NCBI GenBank assembly: GCA_964507045.1
Contig: CAZDOO010000012.1
Coordinates: 22,238-86,237, forward strand
Origin: UBA8199 sp964507045
GTDB taxonomy: Bacteria > Verrucomicrobiota > Verrucomicrobiia > Limisphaerales > UBA8199
Reading direction: 5' to 3'
Length of the DNA stretch: 64,000 nucleotides
The notes below the pieces were generated by a model, which worked only from the letters and a program-made list of their open reading frames with translations, did no database searches and had not been told where the DNA came from. Shown piece after piece: positions 26,469 through 33,780 of the stretch. Within the stretch, counting starts at the first letter, position 1; every line of letters starts with the position of its first letter. The position numbers were made by a program, and so were the translations under genes.

Positions 26469-27091
26469 CCCCCGCCACACCCAAGCTCGGCCATCCTGCT
26501 ATCGGCTATCGGCAATGCCCCTTGCCGCGGGCTAGCGCTTCAACATTCGCGCGCCTAACGCCCAGGCCCCATGAACGAAGCCGAAACCAGAGCCGAGCAC
26601 AATCATCTCCAAATTGATCCGAAACAACCTAAAACGAAGATTCTAATAACATATACTTGCCCTAACCTGGCTTAAGCCACCGGTGGATTTCCACAAAAAC
26701 CGCCGCATCCCCGTCGCCGGTTCCGCCACTCCGCTGGCCACGAAGGGCCAGGAATCCGGCGTCGGCCGCTGGCACACCGTGCGCCTGGCCACCCTTTCCT
26801 TCTGCGAACACCTCCAGATCAAGCAGATCCCCGCGCCCGGCTTGCCCAATCCTTCATCTCTAGCTCAGCTCGTCCCATTCGTCCTCTCGTCCCATTCCCA
26901 CTTCACGCTTCACCCCAACATTTTCCCCTTTCCACCTCCCGCGTCCCGTCGCACTATTGCGTGACTTTCGTCATGGGCGGCACTTGCGCATCACAGTCAG
27001 CCAAGGTGTCCTATCAGGGGCGCCTCCCCCGCACCGTTGCCCCGCCCCAATCCATTTCAGCATTTCAGGTTTCAGCTTTTCCCCTCCCCCC
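26469..27091. other. Intergenic region with no recognised gene
   Basis: About 620 bp. It includes an AT-rich patch (about 26600-26665), unusual here, and a 93-codon frame at 26683-26964 (with VAGSATPLATKGQESGVGRW and CEHLQIKQIPAPGLPN) whose first half looks protein-like but which I cannot assign; the rest is low-complexity Phe/Pro-rich. It may hold further fragments of the lost restriction locus. Confidence 0.4.
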
Positions 27092-27238
27092 ATGCCCCGC
27101 TCCGCCAATAAGAAGACAACCCCCAACGGCCGCAACGCCGACACCCAGGCCAACATCGGCTACGAGGAGAGACTCTGGAAAGCCGCCGATACCCTTCTGC
27201 CCAAACTTCTCTCGGGCGAGTTGCGGGTGGCGGCTTAA
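27092..27238 (+). pseudogene. Type I restriction remnant: HsdM N-terminus joined to HsdS C-terminus
   Basis: A 48-codon frame. The first part, with QANIGYEERLWKAADTL, matches the start of type I DNA methyltransferase subunits (NLGFE.KLW.AADKLR). The end, LLPKLLSGELRVA, matches the C-terminus of specificity subunits (LLPKLLSGE.RV). The most economical reading is one in-frame deletion that removed nearly all of hsdM and hsdS and fused their ends at the shared AADTLLPKLL region. The stop and start are intact, so a short peptide could be made, but it cannot have methyltransferase or specificity function. Confidence 0.7.
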
Positions 27239-27255
27239 ATAGAGAGAATGCATTT

Positions 27256-28104
27256 ATGATCCGCGAACCTGACGAACCCACCGGCCAGCCGCAGCCGCCG
27301 TTGAACCCGCACAAGATGTTGCAGCGCATGGAACGGCTCCTGAACGAGACCCGCTCCCCCAAACGGAAGCAGGCCGACGAAGCCCAGCAATTGGTCTATG
27401 ACGCCTGGGAGGCGCCGACCGACGAGCGGCAGCACGAGCTGATGTGCCAGGCGCTGGAGCTCGACCCGGGCAACGCCGACGCCTTGCTCTACCTGCTCGA
27501 CCAGTCCGGCCTGGACGAGGAGGCGGAAATCCAGGCGCTGCGGAACATTGTCGCGGCGGCGGCCAAGAGCCTCGGGCCCAAGGTGTTCAAGGAAAACGCC
27601 GGCCACTTCTGGGGCTTCATCGAAACGCGCCCCTACATGCGGGCGCGGCAGCGGCTCGCCTACTGCCTGCGCGCCGCCGGGCGCCTCGAGGAAGCCATCA
27701 CCGAATACGAGGCCATGCTTGAGTTGAACCCCAACGACAACCAGGGCGTGCGCTACGAACTGCTCCCGGCGCTGCTGGGGTTGAACCGGCTGGAACCCGC
27801 CCGGGCGCTGCTCAAGCAATACAACGAGGCCAGGTTCAGCGTGGCATTTGCCTGGTGTGCCGTGCTGGAGCGGTGGCTGAGCGGCGACCTGGCCGCGGCC
27901 AAGCGGGCGCTGGCCGCGGCGCGGAAGCAAAACGCGCACATGCAGGTCTATATCAAGGGCCATCGCGACCTGCCGCGCCAGATGCCGGACTCCTACGCGA
28001 TGGGCAGCAAGGAAGAGGCGCTCTGCTTTGCGGAAGTGCTGCGCTCCGCCTGGGCCCGCCACCCGCAAGCCCTGGCCTGGCTGGCCGAACAGCAGATCAA
28101 ATGA
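27256..28104 (+). CDS. TPR-like repeat protein
   Basis: A 282-residue soluble, alpha-helical protein of the tetratricopeptide type. Recognisable units include QALELDPGNADALLYLLDQ, RQRLAYCLRAAGRLEEAITE followed by YEAMLELNPNDNQGVRYELL, and a further helical pair rich in Ala (RWLSGDLAAAKRALAAARKQ). The N-terminus is polar and Pro-rich. TPR proteins scaffold other proteins; no partner is evident. It starts 17 bp after the HsdM/HsdS remnant, inside the degraded island, but its frame is intact and codon use looks normal, so it is probably expressed. Confidence 0.75.
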   Translation: MIREPDEPTGQPQPPLNPHKMLQRMERLLNETRSPKRKQADEAQQLVYDAWEAPTDERQHELMCQALELDPGNADALLYLLDQSGLDEEAEIQALRNIVAAAAKSLGPKVFKENAGHFWGFIETRPYMRARQRLAYCLRAAGRLEEAITEYEAMLELNPNDNQGVRYELLPALLGLNRLEPARALLKQYNEARFSVAFAWCAVLERWLSGDLAAAKRALAAARKQNAHMQVYIKGHRDLPRQMPDSYAMGSKEEALCFAEVLRSAWARHPQALAWLAEQQIK

Positions 28105-28126
28105 CTGACCGTAACGCGGACCCTCT

Positions 28127-28375
28127 ATGAGCTTCAACCCCAGCCAGCCCTACAACGACCTCCCACTCCTGCCGCCCCAGGTTGATCTGGAGACCAAAGC
28201 CGTCCTGAAGCGCTGCGTCGCCGCCAATAAAACCCTTGTTGTTGCAACTGCTGCGCGCAGCGCTTCCGCCGCCCCCGTTCATGCTCCTGCTCATCGTCCC
28301 GCTCGTGCTGCTGCTCATGTTCCTGCTGCCGATAATGTTGCTGTTGCTGCCGCCGTGACCCTGACCATCTGCTGA
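28127..28375 (+). pseudogene. Fic-family N-terminal remnant
   Basis: The first about 35 residues (MSFNPSQPYNDLPLLPPQ, then DLETKAVLKRCVAANKTL) match the N-terminal region of Fic/Fic_N proteins (YNDLPLLPP...LETK.VLK....A...L). Similarity stops at about 28240 and the remaining frame is Ala/Val-rich junk. In another frame, 28235-28363 encodes a strongly hydrophobic Leu-rich run without a start codon. The Fic core motif HPFxxGNGR is absent, so no AMP transfer is possible. A separate Fic-like C-terminal wHTH is at 33781-33921. Confidence 0.65.
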
Positions 28376-28395
28376 ACTCTCTCAGAATTCAACGC

Positions 28396-29895
28396 ATGTC
28401 CGCCAAGCCCAAGTTCGACGCCCGCAAAATGATGGAAAAGGCCATCCAGGTCATGAAGCAGTCCGTCAACGAGCCGCGGGCCGACCGGAAAGCCAGCCCG
28501 CTGGTCGGCGCTGTGCTCGTAGAGCCCGACGGCACCGTTGACACCGCACACCGCGGCGAGCTGAGGCAGGGGGATCATGCCGAGTTCACCCTCCTGGAGC
28601 GCAAGCATCCCGACGAACGCCTCGACGGCTCATTCCTCTTTGCAACCCTCGAACCTTGCGCGCCGGGGGCCAGAAAGCACCCCAAGCTTGCCTGCGCCGA
28701 GCGCATTGTGAATGCCCGCATCGCCGAGGTCTGGGTGGGCATCGAGGATCCCGACCCCACCGTGGACCGCCGGGGTATCCGTTACCTGGAACAAAACGGC
28801 GTCAAGGTCCACTTGTTCGACCTCGATCTGCAGGACCAGATTCGCGAAGCCAACAAGGATTTCATCGCCCAGGCGTTAAGGCGTGCGGCTGAGGCCAAGG
28901 ATGACAAAACGGCTAAGCCATCGCGGCTGTCCCAGTGGGATGAGCCTCTGGCTGGAGTCGGACTCGCGGACCTGGCGTCGGACGCCTTGGCACGCTATCG
29001 CGAGAGAACGAAGATTCCAGACAAGACCATGTCCGCAGCCTTCCTTCAACGATTGGAGCGCCAGGGATTGCTCCGCCGTCGGGGGTCAAAACTGGTGCCG
29101 ACCGGCTTTGGGTTTCTGCTCTTCGGCAGGAGTCCGCGCGATGTGCTGCACCATGCCGGACTAAACGCGACGCTTGCGTTTCCCGATGGCACCCATGAAA
29201 TCCACAATTTTGATGCTCCAGCCATCCTGGTGCCGGACAAGGTCGAGCAATGGTTGCGGCCACGGTTGCCCAATGTGATTGACCGCAGCCGCATGACGCG
29301 GGAGGAACGCCCGGCGTTGCCCTTCGAACTCGTGCGCGAGGGGGTCATCAACGCGCTGGTGCATCGGGATTACGATTTGGCCGGGGCTACTTGCCACCTG
29401 GTGGTGACGCCGGACACGGTCACCGTGAAAAGCCCGGGGGCGCCCCTGGCCCCAGTCACCCTCGAACAGCTCCAATCGTTTAGCGCCCCCATGTATAACC
29501 GGAACCCGAAGCTCCAGTTCGCGTTTGGCGGAACAAGATTGGTGGAGGGACGCGGTTTCGGCATGAGAACATTTGGGGCCGTGGCCGCCAAGCACGGCTT
29601 GCCGCTGCCAAAGTACGCTTGGGAAGCGCCGTATCTGGTGCTCACACTGTATCGCAGCCCCGCGGGCGCCCTGGTCGATATAAGCCCACAAATCTTCGCC
29701 CGTCTAAATCGGGATGCTCGAAAAGCGTGGCAGTTCATGGTCGGTCGGCAGTCAGTGACCAGCCCGGAACTGATGGCCGCCATGGGCTTTGACGAACGCA
29801 AAGCACAGCGCGTACTGAAAAAACTGCTGGAGGTTGGCTTGGTTCGCCGTAGTGGCGGGGGCCGGGCAACCCACTACGGGGTGATTCGCCCATGA
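28396..29895 (+). CDS. RibD-like deaminase fused to GHKL-type (HATPase_c_4) ATPase and wHTH
   Basis: A 499-residue fusion. Residues about 10-160 are a zinc deaminase fold: GDHAEFTLLERK (His61, Glu63), LEPCAPGARKHPKLAC (Cys88, Cys100) and VGIEDPDPTVDRRGI, most like RibD/CDA deaminases, with a longer than usual spacing between the two Cys ligands. Residues about 185-420 resemble the ATP-binding half of AlbA_2/RecG-like proteins, with FELVREGVINALVHRDY (Glu315 and Asn319, N-box) and EGRGFGMRTFG (G-box-like). A wHTH ends the protein (TSPELMAAMGFDERKAQRVL). In the usual family an AlbA_2 domain occupies the N-terminal position; here a deaminase replaces it. Its location among restriction and toxin remnants suggests defence. 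Substrate unknown. Confidence 0.82.
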   Translation: MSAKPKFDARKMMEKAIQVMKQSVNEPRADRKASPLVGAVLVEPDGTVDTAHRGELRQGDHAEFTLLERKHPDERLDGSFLFATLEPCAPGARKHPKLACAERIVNARIAEVWVGIEDPDPTVDRRGIRYLEQNGVKVHLFDLDLQDQIREANKDFIAQALRRAAEAKDDKTAKPSRLSQWDEPLAGVGLADLASDALARYRERTKIPDKTMSAAFLQRLERQGLLRRRGSKLVPTGFGFLLFGRSPRDVLHHAGLNATLAFPDGTHEIHNFDAPAILVPDKVEQWLRPRLPNVIDRSRMTREERPALPFELVREGVINALVHRDYDLAGATCHLVVTPDTVTVKSPGAPLAPVTLEQLQSFSAPMYNRNPKLQFAFGGTRLVEGRGFGMRTFGAVAAKHGLPLPKYAWEAPYLVLTLYRSPAGALVDISPQIFARLNRDARKAWQFMVGRQSVTSPELMAAMGFDERKAQRVLKKLLEVGLVRRSGGGRATHYGVIRP

Positions 29896-29900
29896 AGGGG

Positions 29901-30305
29901 AATCCCGACAAGAATCCCGACAAAGTGTCGGGATTCCGAGAGCCCAACCCTCCACTGCTGGCTGGTCTCGCAGGAACGCACTTCGCGACAGGGTGTCGCG
30001 ATTGCAGCATCCTGCCAAATGGCAGGATACGCGGCCTCCTACCCGGACATTCTGTCCGGATGGAGTGGAGCCTCATGAGACCGGATCAGAAACCAGTGCC
30101 TGTGGCAAATCCCCTCCCGCGACAAAGTGTCGCGAGCGAGAATCCTGCCAAAAATCCCGCCGTTTTGGCAGGATACCCGGACCGTCCCATTTCGACACGT
30201 CCGGGGAATATGTCGATGGCTTCGACATATCCCCCGGATGTGTCCCTTTTCAACCGCATTTTCGACATATCCCAGAAACGTGTCCCCGCCTTGGACATAT
30301 CCCTA
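29901..30305. repeat. Cluster of seven palindromes
   Basis: Perfect inverted repeats at 29912-29936 (arm GAATCCCGACA, 3-nt centre), 29983-30001 (TCGCGACA, 3-nt centre), 30009-30028 (ATCCTGCCA, 2-nt centre), 30043-30059 (CCGGACA, 3-nt centre), 30118-30134 (CGCGACA, 3-nt centre) and 30142-30174 (ATCCTGCCAAAA, 9-nt centre), plus a 16-bp-arm repeat with one mismatch at 30201-30237 (ends ATATGTCGA). Extra half-sites lie at 29901-29910, 30191-30201, 30261-30272 and near 30291. The order CGCGACA-palindrome then ATCCTGCCA-palindrome occurs twice. An open frame covers 29892-30419 but has no recognisable domain, so I treat the stretch as structured non-coding DNA or a decayed region. Confidence 0.75.
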
Positions 30306-30415
30306 CCTTCATTCTCTCCGTTTCCTTCTGTAAAATCCGTGCCCATCCGTGTCCATCGCTGGTTGATTCCGACATCAGTGCCAATTCGTGTAATCCGTGT
30401 CTGCTCCGTGACCCC

Positions 30416-30618
30416 ATGAAATTCACCGAGTCCACCGTCGAAGAAGCCCCCCTGGAATGGTCCCAGGAACCGGCTAGGACTACCGCCCCGGACCCGAAAT
30501 CGCCCACGACGGCCTCTTCGTCGAGCGCAAGGGATACGAAGACATCAGCCTGGACCGTGCCATCCGCGAATGGCTCCAGCAGTACCACACCGCCTGGGCC
30601 GCCGCCAATCCCGCCTAG
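30416..30618 (+). pseudogene. HsdR N-terminal remnant fused to an RHH-protein tail
   Basis: The ATG-initiated frame starts MKFTESTVEEAPLEW, the opening of type I restriction R subunits. After about residue 15 the match moves to another frame, YRPGPEIAHDGLFVERKGYED, which corresponds to the GPEIA...ER..Y.DV segment of HsdR; a TAG and a frameshift separate the two. From 30541 the sequence becomes a 72-bp near-copy (67 of 72) of the RHH gene's 3' end (26367-26438) and stops at TAG 30618. It is therefore a chimeric, doubly broken remnant with no helicase or nuclease domain. Confidence 0.75.
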
Positions 30619-30791
30619 CCCCCGAACGTCAGTTCGCGCTGTCCCCTCCGAGCCCACGTAGCGGCCCAGGCGGCGGCTCGTCATACCTCACCGGCCGCGT
30701 CCGCGCGGCTCCGGCCGATCCCGACTCGTCGCGCACCGCCCAACATCTCTCTATCCTTCAAAGCGGCGCCATGATACATTTACAGCAAAGA

Positions 30792-31013
30792 ATGAACTAC
30801 CAGTCCATCATCACCATCGAGCCGGGCAAACGCGGCGGGCGCCCCTGCATCCGCCGCATGCGCATCGCGGTAGCCGACGTTCTAGGCTGGCTCGCCGCCG
30901 GCATGACGCATCAAGCCATTCTGACCGACTACCCGGAACTTACCGAGGAGGACATTCGCGCCTGCCTCGCCTACGCTGCCGACCGTGAACGCCGCTTGCT
31001 GACCGCTGCATGA
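30792..31013 (+). CDS. DUF433-family antitoxin
   Basis: A 73-residue protein that matches DUF433 along its length: MNYQSIITIEPGKRGGRPCI, RRMRIAVADVLGWLAAGMTH and the closing YPELTEEDIRACLAYAADRE. DUF433 proteins are HTH-containing antitoxins usually paired with DUF5615 toxins, as here. The next gene overlaps by 4 bp (ATGA). An in-frame ATG at 30771 would add seven residues, but family members start at MNYQ. Confidence 0.9.
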   Translation: MNYQSIITIEPGKRGGRPCIRRMRIAVADVLGWLAAGMTHQAILTDYPELTEEDIRACLAYAADRERRLLTAA

Positions 31014-31342
31014 AGCTGTTGTTCGATCAGAACCTCAGCTTCAAACTCTGCCAAGCCCTCGCCGACCTCTTCCCCGGCTCCAGCCAGGTCCGCTTGCTTG
31101 GCTTGGCGGAGGCCGACGACACCGTCGTTTGGCGGCACGCCCAAGCCAGCGCCTTTGTTTTGGTGACCCAAGACTCCGATTTCGCTGACATGGCCGCCCT
31201 CTACGGCCAGCCTCCGAAAGTCATTTGGCTCCGATGCGGGAACCAGCCGACCCAGGTTATTGAAAAACTCCTCCGCGACCACGCTCAGGCAATCGCCGCT
31301 TTCGAGCAGGACCCCGCCGCCGCCTGCCTGGAGATCCTGTGA
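31010..31342 (+). CDS. DUF5615 PIN-like toxin
   Basis: A 110-residue Mut7-C/PIN-like protein. MKLLFDQNLSFKLCQAL carries the first acidic residue (Asp6), followed by VRLLGLAEADDTVVWRHAQA and LVTQDSDFADMAALYGQPPK, whose DSDF motif is the second acidic cluster, and VIWLRCGNQ. These are the family's proposed catalytic positions for RNase activity; activity here is inferred. It is translationally coupled to the DUF433 antitoxin, forming a complete type II toxin-antitoxin pair. Confidence 0.9.
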   Translation: MKLLFDQNLSFKLCQALADLFPGSSQVRLLGLAEADDTVVWRHAQASAFVLVTQDSDFADMAALYGQPPKVIWLRCGNQPTQVIEKLLRDHAQAIAAFEQDPAAACLEIL

Positions 31343-31824
31343 CTCCACTCGGGCAACCGTCCTTTTTGCTCCCACATGGCTAAGAGCCTGAAAACGCCGC
31401 CGACGAGGACGCCACCGTCGCCCGTGTTGGCGTCCAACAATGAATCGCCAAACGCGCGTTCTAATCACACACGCCACCTCTGGCGCTTAGCCACGCTTCA
31501 GAGCCAACGCCACCCCTGGGAGAGGGCCAAACCAGGCGGCGGTTCAACTCGGGAGCGTGCCGAGACCAGCATTCCCCTCAAGCAACCAGTTGCTTTTAGA
31601 GTGAAATCCCGCGCTCCCGCCCGCCCGAGTCACAGGTTCTCGCGGCCCCGTTCCGCCTCCCTGCTGCAAACGTGGTCACGCCTCTAGCCCTCGGGCCGGG
31701 CAGGCCCACCGCCCACGGCGCGACCCGGCACCTGGCATCCCAACAAGCCCGCACATCGCTCAGCTTGAACCTGACGCTGTGGCCCGCCTTGTAGTAGGGC
31801 AGTTACCCCCCCTCTCCTGGCTCA

Positions 31825-31915
31825 CCTCACCGTATCCTCACCGTTACCTCACCGTTGAACCTCTGCAAACTTTGCAGAGGTTCTACGGTGAGGATAGGGA
31901 GAGGATACGGTGAGG
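31825..31915. repeat. Palindromic hairpin element, copy A
   Basis: A 91-bp near-perfect palindrome centred on C31870: 40 of 45 positions pair. The core is GAACCTCTGCAAA and TTTGCAGAGGTTC (13-bp arms); the outer arms are made of repeated CCTCACCGT words, with CCTCACCGTATCCTC (31825-31839) pairing exactly with 31901-31915. A homologous element is at 46408-46505. It has no open frame and no flanking genes in common with the other copy. Confidence 0.85.
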
Positions 31916-31981
31916 CCACGGTGGCGCGCTGGTGCCAGCGTCAGGCCATCGGCGGAGCGCCGGCGGTGGACAAGCAGCGCC

Positions 31982-32005
31982 GGCGTCCTCGCCGGCGAGG
32001 ACGCC
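31982..32005. repeat. 24-bp perfect palindrome
   Basis: GGCGTCCTCGCC followed directly by its reverse complement, 66 bp to the right of hairpin element A, with flanking CGCCGG words. No gene or promoter function can be assigned. Confidence 0.6.
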
Positions 32006-32098
32006 CGCGCTACGCCCGTTCATGCATACGCGCTGCTTTCAGCCCGCCGCCCCGACTTTGGACTTTAGACTTTGGACTGTTGCTGTATATTGACCGGG

Positions 32099-33250
32099 AT
32101 GATCGGGTGCTTTCGATCAAAGTCGGTTGCCTGGTTGTCAGGCGTCCTTGCTTGTGTGTGCGCGGGATGGCTGGCCCTGGGAGCCGAGCCCGAGCGCTGC
32201 GAAATCTGCGGCAAGGCGTTCGGCTCCGTCCTTTACACGGTCACCGACAAGGTGACGCATGCCAAGGTTTTCATTTGCTACGAGTGCGCCAGTTGCCCGG
32301 ACGACTGCTACATTTGCGGGCTGCCGGTGCGGGCGCATTACACGAAGCTGGTGGACGGCCGTTTCCTGTGCGCGCGCGACGCCAAGACCGCCGTGCTCAA
32401 CACGGCGAAGGCGGAGGAGATCTGCGAGGCCATGCGCAACACCCTGGACCGGATGTTCTCGCGCTTCCTGACCCTGCCCGCCACCAACGTCGCGGTCAGC
32501 CTGGTGGACCGCGTGAACCTGTATGACGAGCTGACGGTGATGGGCAACGATTTCGAGTGCCCGGACATCCTGGGCTATATTCGCAGCCGGACCAATGGGA
32601 CCAGCCTCAGCCACGCGATCAGCCTGATGAGCGGTTTGCCGCTGGCGGAGTTCCAGGCCACCTGCGCGCACGAATACGCCCATGCCTGGGTGTTCGAGAA
32701 CGTGCCCCCGGAACGGCGGAAGACCTTGAGCCGCGACGCCCACGAAGGCTTTTGCGAGCTGCTGTCTTATTTGCTGATGGATTCGCTGCACGCGGAAGAG
32801 CAGATCAGCAAGATGTTGCGCAACACCTACACGCGCGGCCAGATTGATCTCTTCATCGCCGCGGAGAAGCAATACGGGATCAACGATGTCCTGGATTGGA
32901 TGCAATGGGGGGTGAACCCGCGGTTGAAGGCCGCCGACCTGGGCGATATCCGCAATGTGGACATGCCCCGCCCGAAGGCCAGCGTGGCGACCAATGTCGT
33001 GGCCTATGGGCCGAGCCCGGTCACCGTGCCGAGCCGGTTGACGCTCAAAGGCATCTCGCGGGCGAAGCGCGAACCCCTGGCGCTGATCAATGATCGCACG
33101 TTGGCGGTGGGGGAATCCGGCCGAGTGCGGGTGGGGACCACGAACGTGTCGGTGCGCTGCCTGGCCATTAAGGAGCGCTCGGTGCGAATCCAACTGCTGG
33201 ACACGGGCGTGGAGACCGAGCTGGAGCTGCGGGACGAGGCCGGCCGGTAG
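32099..33250 (+). CDS. DA1-like secreted peptidase with LIM-type zinc finger
   Basis: A 383-residue protein. A signal-like helix (VAWLSGVLACVCAGWLALGA) precedes a LIM-like double zinc finger, residues about 34-94 (CEICGKAF, CYECASC, CYICGLPVRAHY, FLCARDAK). The middle and C-terminal part match the peptidase domain of plant DA1: CAHEYAHAW (HExxH, 191-195) followed by RDAHEGFCELLSYLLMD, with a third-ligand Glu position like DA1's EGICQ. The last about 70 residues (LKGISRAKREPLALINDRTL, GESGRVRVG, CLAIKERSVRI) resemble the GspC/PilP-type module also seen at 41610-43493. In plants DA1 is a ubiquitin-activated peptidase; the bacterial substrate is unknown. The start could be ATG 32072, but ATG 32099 begins the signal sequence better. 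Confidence 0.8.
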   Translation: MIGCFRSKSVAWLSGVLACVCAGWLALGAEPERCEICGKAFGSVLYTVTDKVTHAKVFICYECASCPDDCYICGLPVRAHYTKLVDGRFLCARDAKTAVLNTAKAEEICEAMRNTLDRMFSRFLTLPATNVAVSLVDRVNLYDELTVMGNDFECPDILGYIRSRTNGTSLSHAISLMSGLPLAEFQATCAHEYAHAWVFENVPPERRKTLSRDAHEGFCELLSYLLMDSLHAEEQISKMLRNTYTRGQIDLFIAAEKQYGINDVLDWMQWGVNPRLKAADLGDIRNVDMPRPKASVATNVVAYGPSPVTVPSRLTLKGISRAKREPLALINDRTLAVGESGRVRVGTTNVSVRCLAIKERSVRIQLLDTGVETELELRDEAGR

Positions 33251-33329
33251 CGCCGGGGGCTCCTGGGATAGAAGGATAAAGGATTAAGGATAAAGGCTAA
33301 AACTGGGGAATGAATGGCGGCGTTTATCC

Positions 33330-33365
33330 TTTAGCCTTTCTCTTTCAGCCTTCTCCTTTGGCGCG
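33330..33365. repeat. Left direct repeat flanking the four-helix-bundle gene
   Basis: This 36-bp sequence matches 33707-33742 at 29 of 36 positions in the same orientation; both begin TTTAGCCTTT and end with GCGCG. It overlaps the 3' end of the gene at 33345. Just outside it, 33286-33301 (AAGGATAAAGGCTAAA) is an inverted version of the same words, so the 3' side can also form a hairpin. Confidence 0.7.
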
Positions 33366-33707
33366 TTTGGCGATGGTGGTGAGGATGGCGTTTAGCTGGC
33401 GCGTTTCGTCCAGGAGGTCGGCCATCTGCGCTGCCGAAACACAACTGCTGTCAATCAGGAGTTCGAGCCAATACTCGGTTTCTTCGATCTCTTTGAGGCA
33501 ATCTCCAATCTTGGAGATGAATTCGGCTTTTGACCGGCCACGTGACGCCTCCCGGTAATTTGCGCCGACCGAGGTTCCGGAGCGAAGGACCTGCTTGCCC
33601 AGCACCTGCGCGACGGTGTCATTCTTCGGCAGCTTGCAATACATGCGGATGACACGCAGCGCAAACGCCTTCGTCCTCGGTTTCAAATCTTGAGGCCTGT
33701 CACTCAT
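33345..33707 (-). CDS. Four-helix-bundle protein (23S rRNA IVS/Avd-like)
   Basis: A 120-residue helical protein of the S23/four-helix-bundle family: DLKPRTKAFALRVIRMYCKL, QVLGKQVLRSGTSVGANYRE, ASRGRSKAEFISKIGDCLKE and IEETEYWLELLIDS are all typical positions. Family members include proteins encoded in 23S rRNA intervening sequences and the Avd accessory protein of diversity-generating retroelements; no reverse transcriptase or variable region is seen here. The gene sits exactly between 36-bp direct repeats (33330-33365 and 33707-33742), with its start codon touching the right copy, which suggests that the gene and repeats moved as a unit. Confidence 0.9.
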   Translation of the reverse strand: MSDRPQDLKPRTKAFALRVIRMYCKLPKNDTVAQVLGKQVLRSGTSVGANYREASRGRSKAEFISKIGDCLKEIEETEYWLELLIDSSCVSAAQMADLLDETRQLNAILTTIAKRAKGEG

Positions 33708-33742
33708 TTAGCCTTTAGCCTTCAGCCTTCAGCATTTGCGCG
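33707..33742. repeat. Right direct repeat flanking the four-helix-bundle gene
   Basis: Same orientation as 33330-33365, 29 of 36 identical. It consists of the words TTTAGCC, TTTAGCC, TTCAGCC and TTCAGCA followed by TTTGCGCG. The first T is also the last base of the start codon complement of the neighbouring gene. Confidence 0.7.
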
Positions 33743-33780
33743 TACTACCCAATTCACTACCTAATTGATTCGGTTATTAC

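Larger units (their letters stand above)
31343..32098. other. Long intergenic region with two structured repeats
   Basis: About 755 bp without a gene I can support; a frame at 31376-31687 has no recognisable motif. It contains the large hairpin element at 31825-31915, a 24-bp perfect palindrome at 31982-32005, and a word-repeat tract of GACTTTGGACTTTAGACTTT type at about 32052-32080 just before the DA1-like gene. Confidence 0.6.

Noticed and set aside
26540..26580. GCCTAACG word resembling an integron attC right site
   Set aside because: No complementary GTTAGGC partner or hairpin-forming attC structure was found within the expected distance, and no integrase is present.
28235..28363. Hydrophobic Leu-rich frame within the Fic remnant
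   Set aside because: It has no start codon except rare codons and its reading frame arises from a CTG-rich low-complexity stretch.
29892..30419. Open frame across the palindrome cluster
   Set aside because: It lacks recognisable domains, and the palindromic nature explains the sequence better than protein coding; it could still be a relic of a longer C-terminus.
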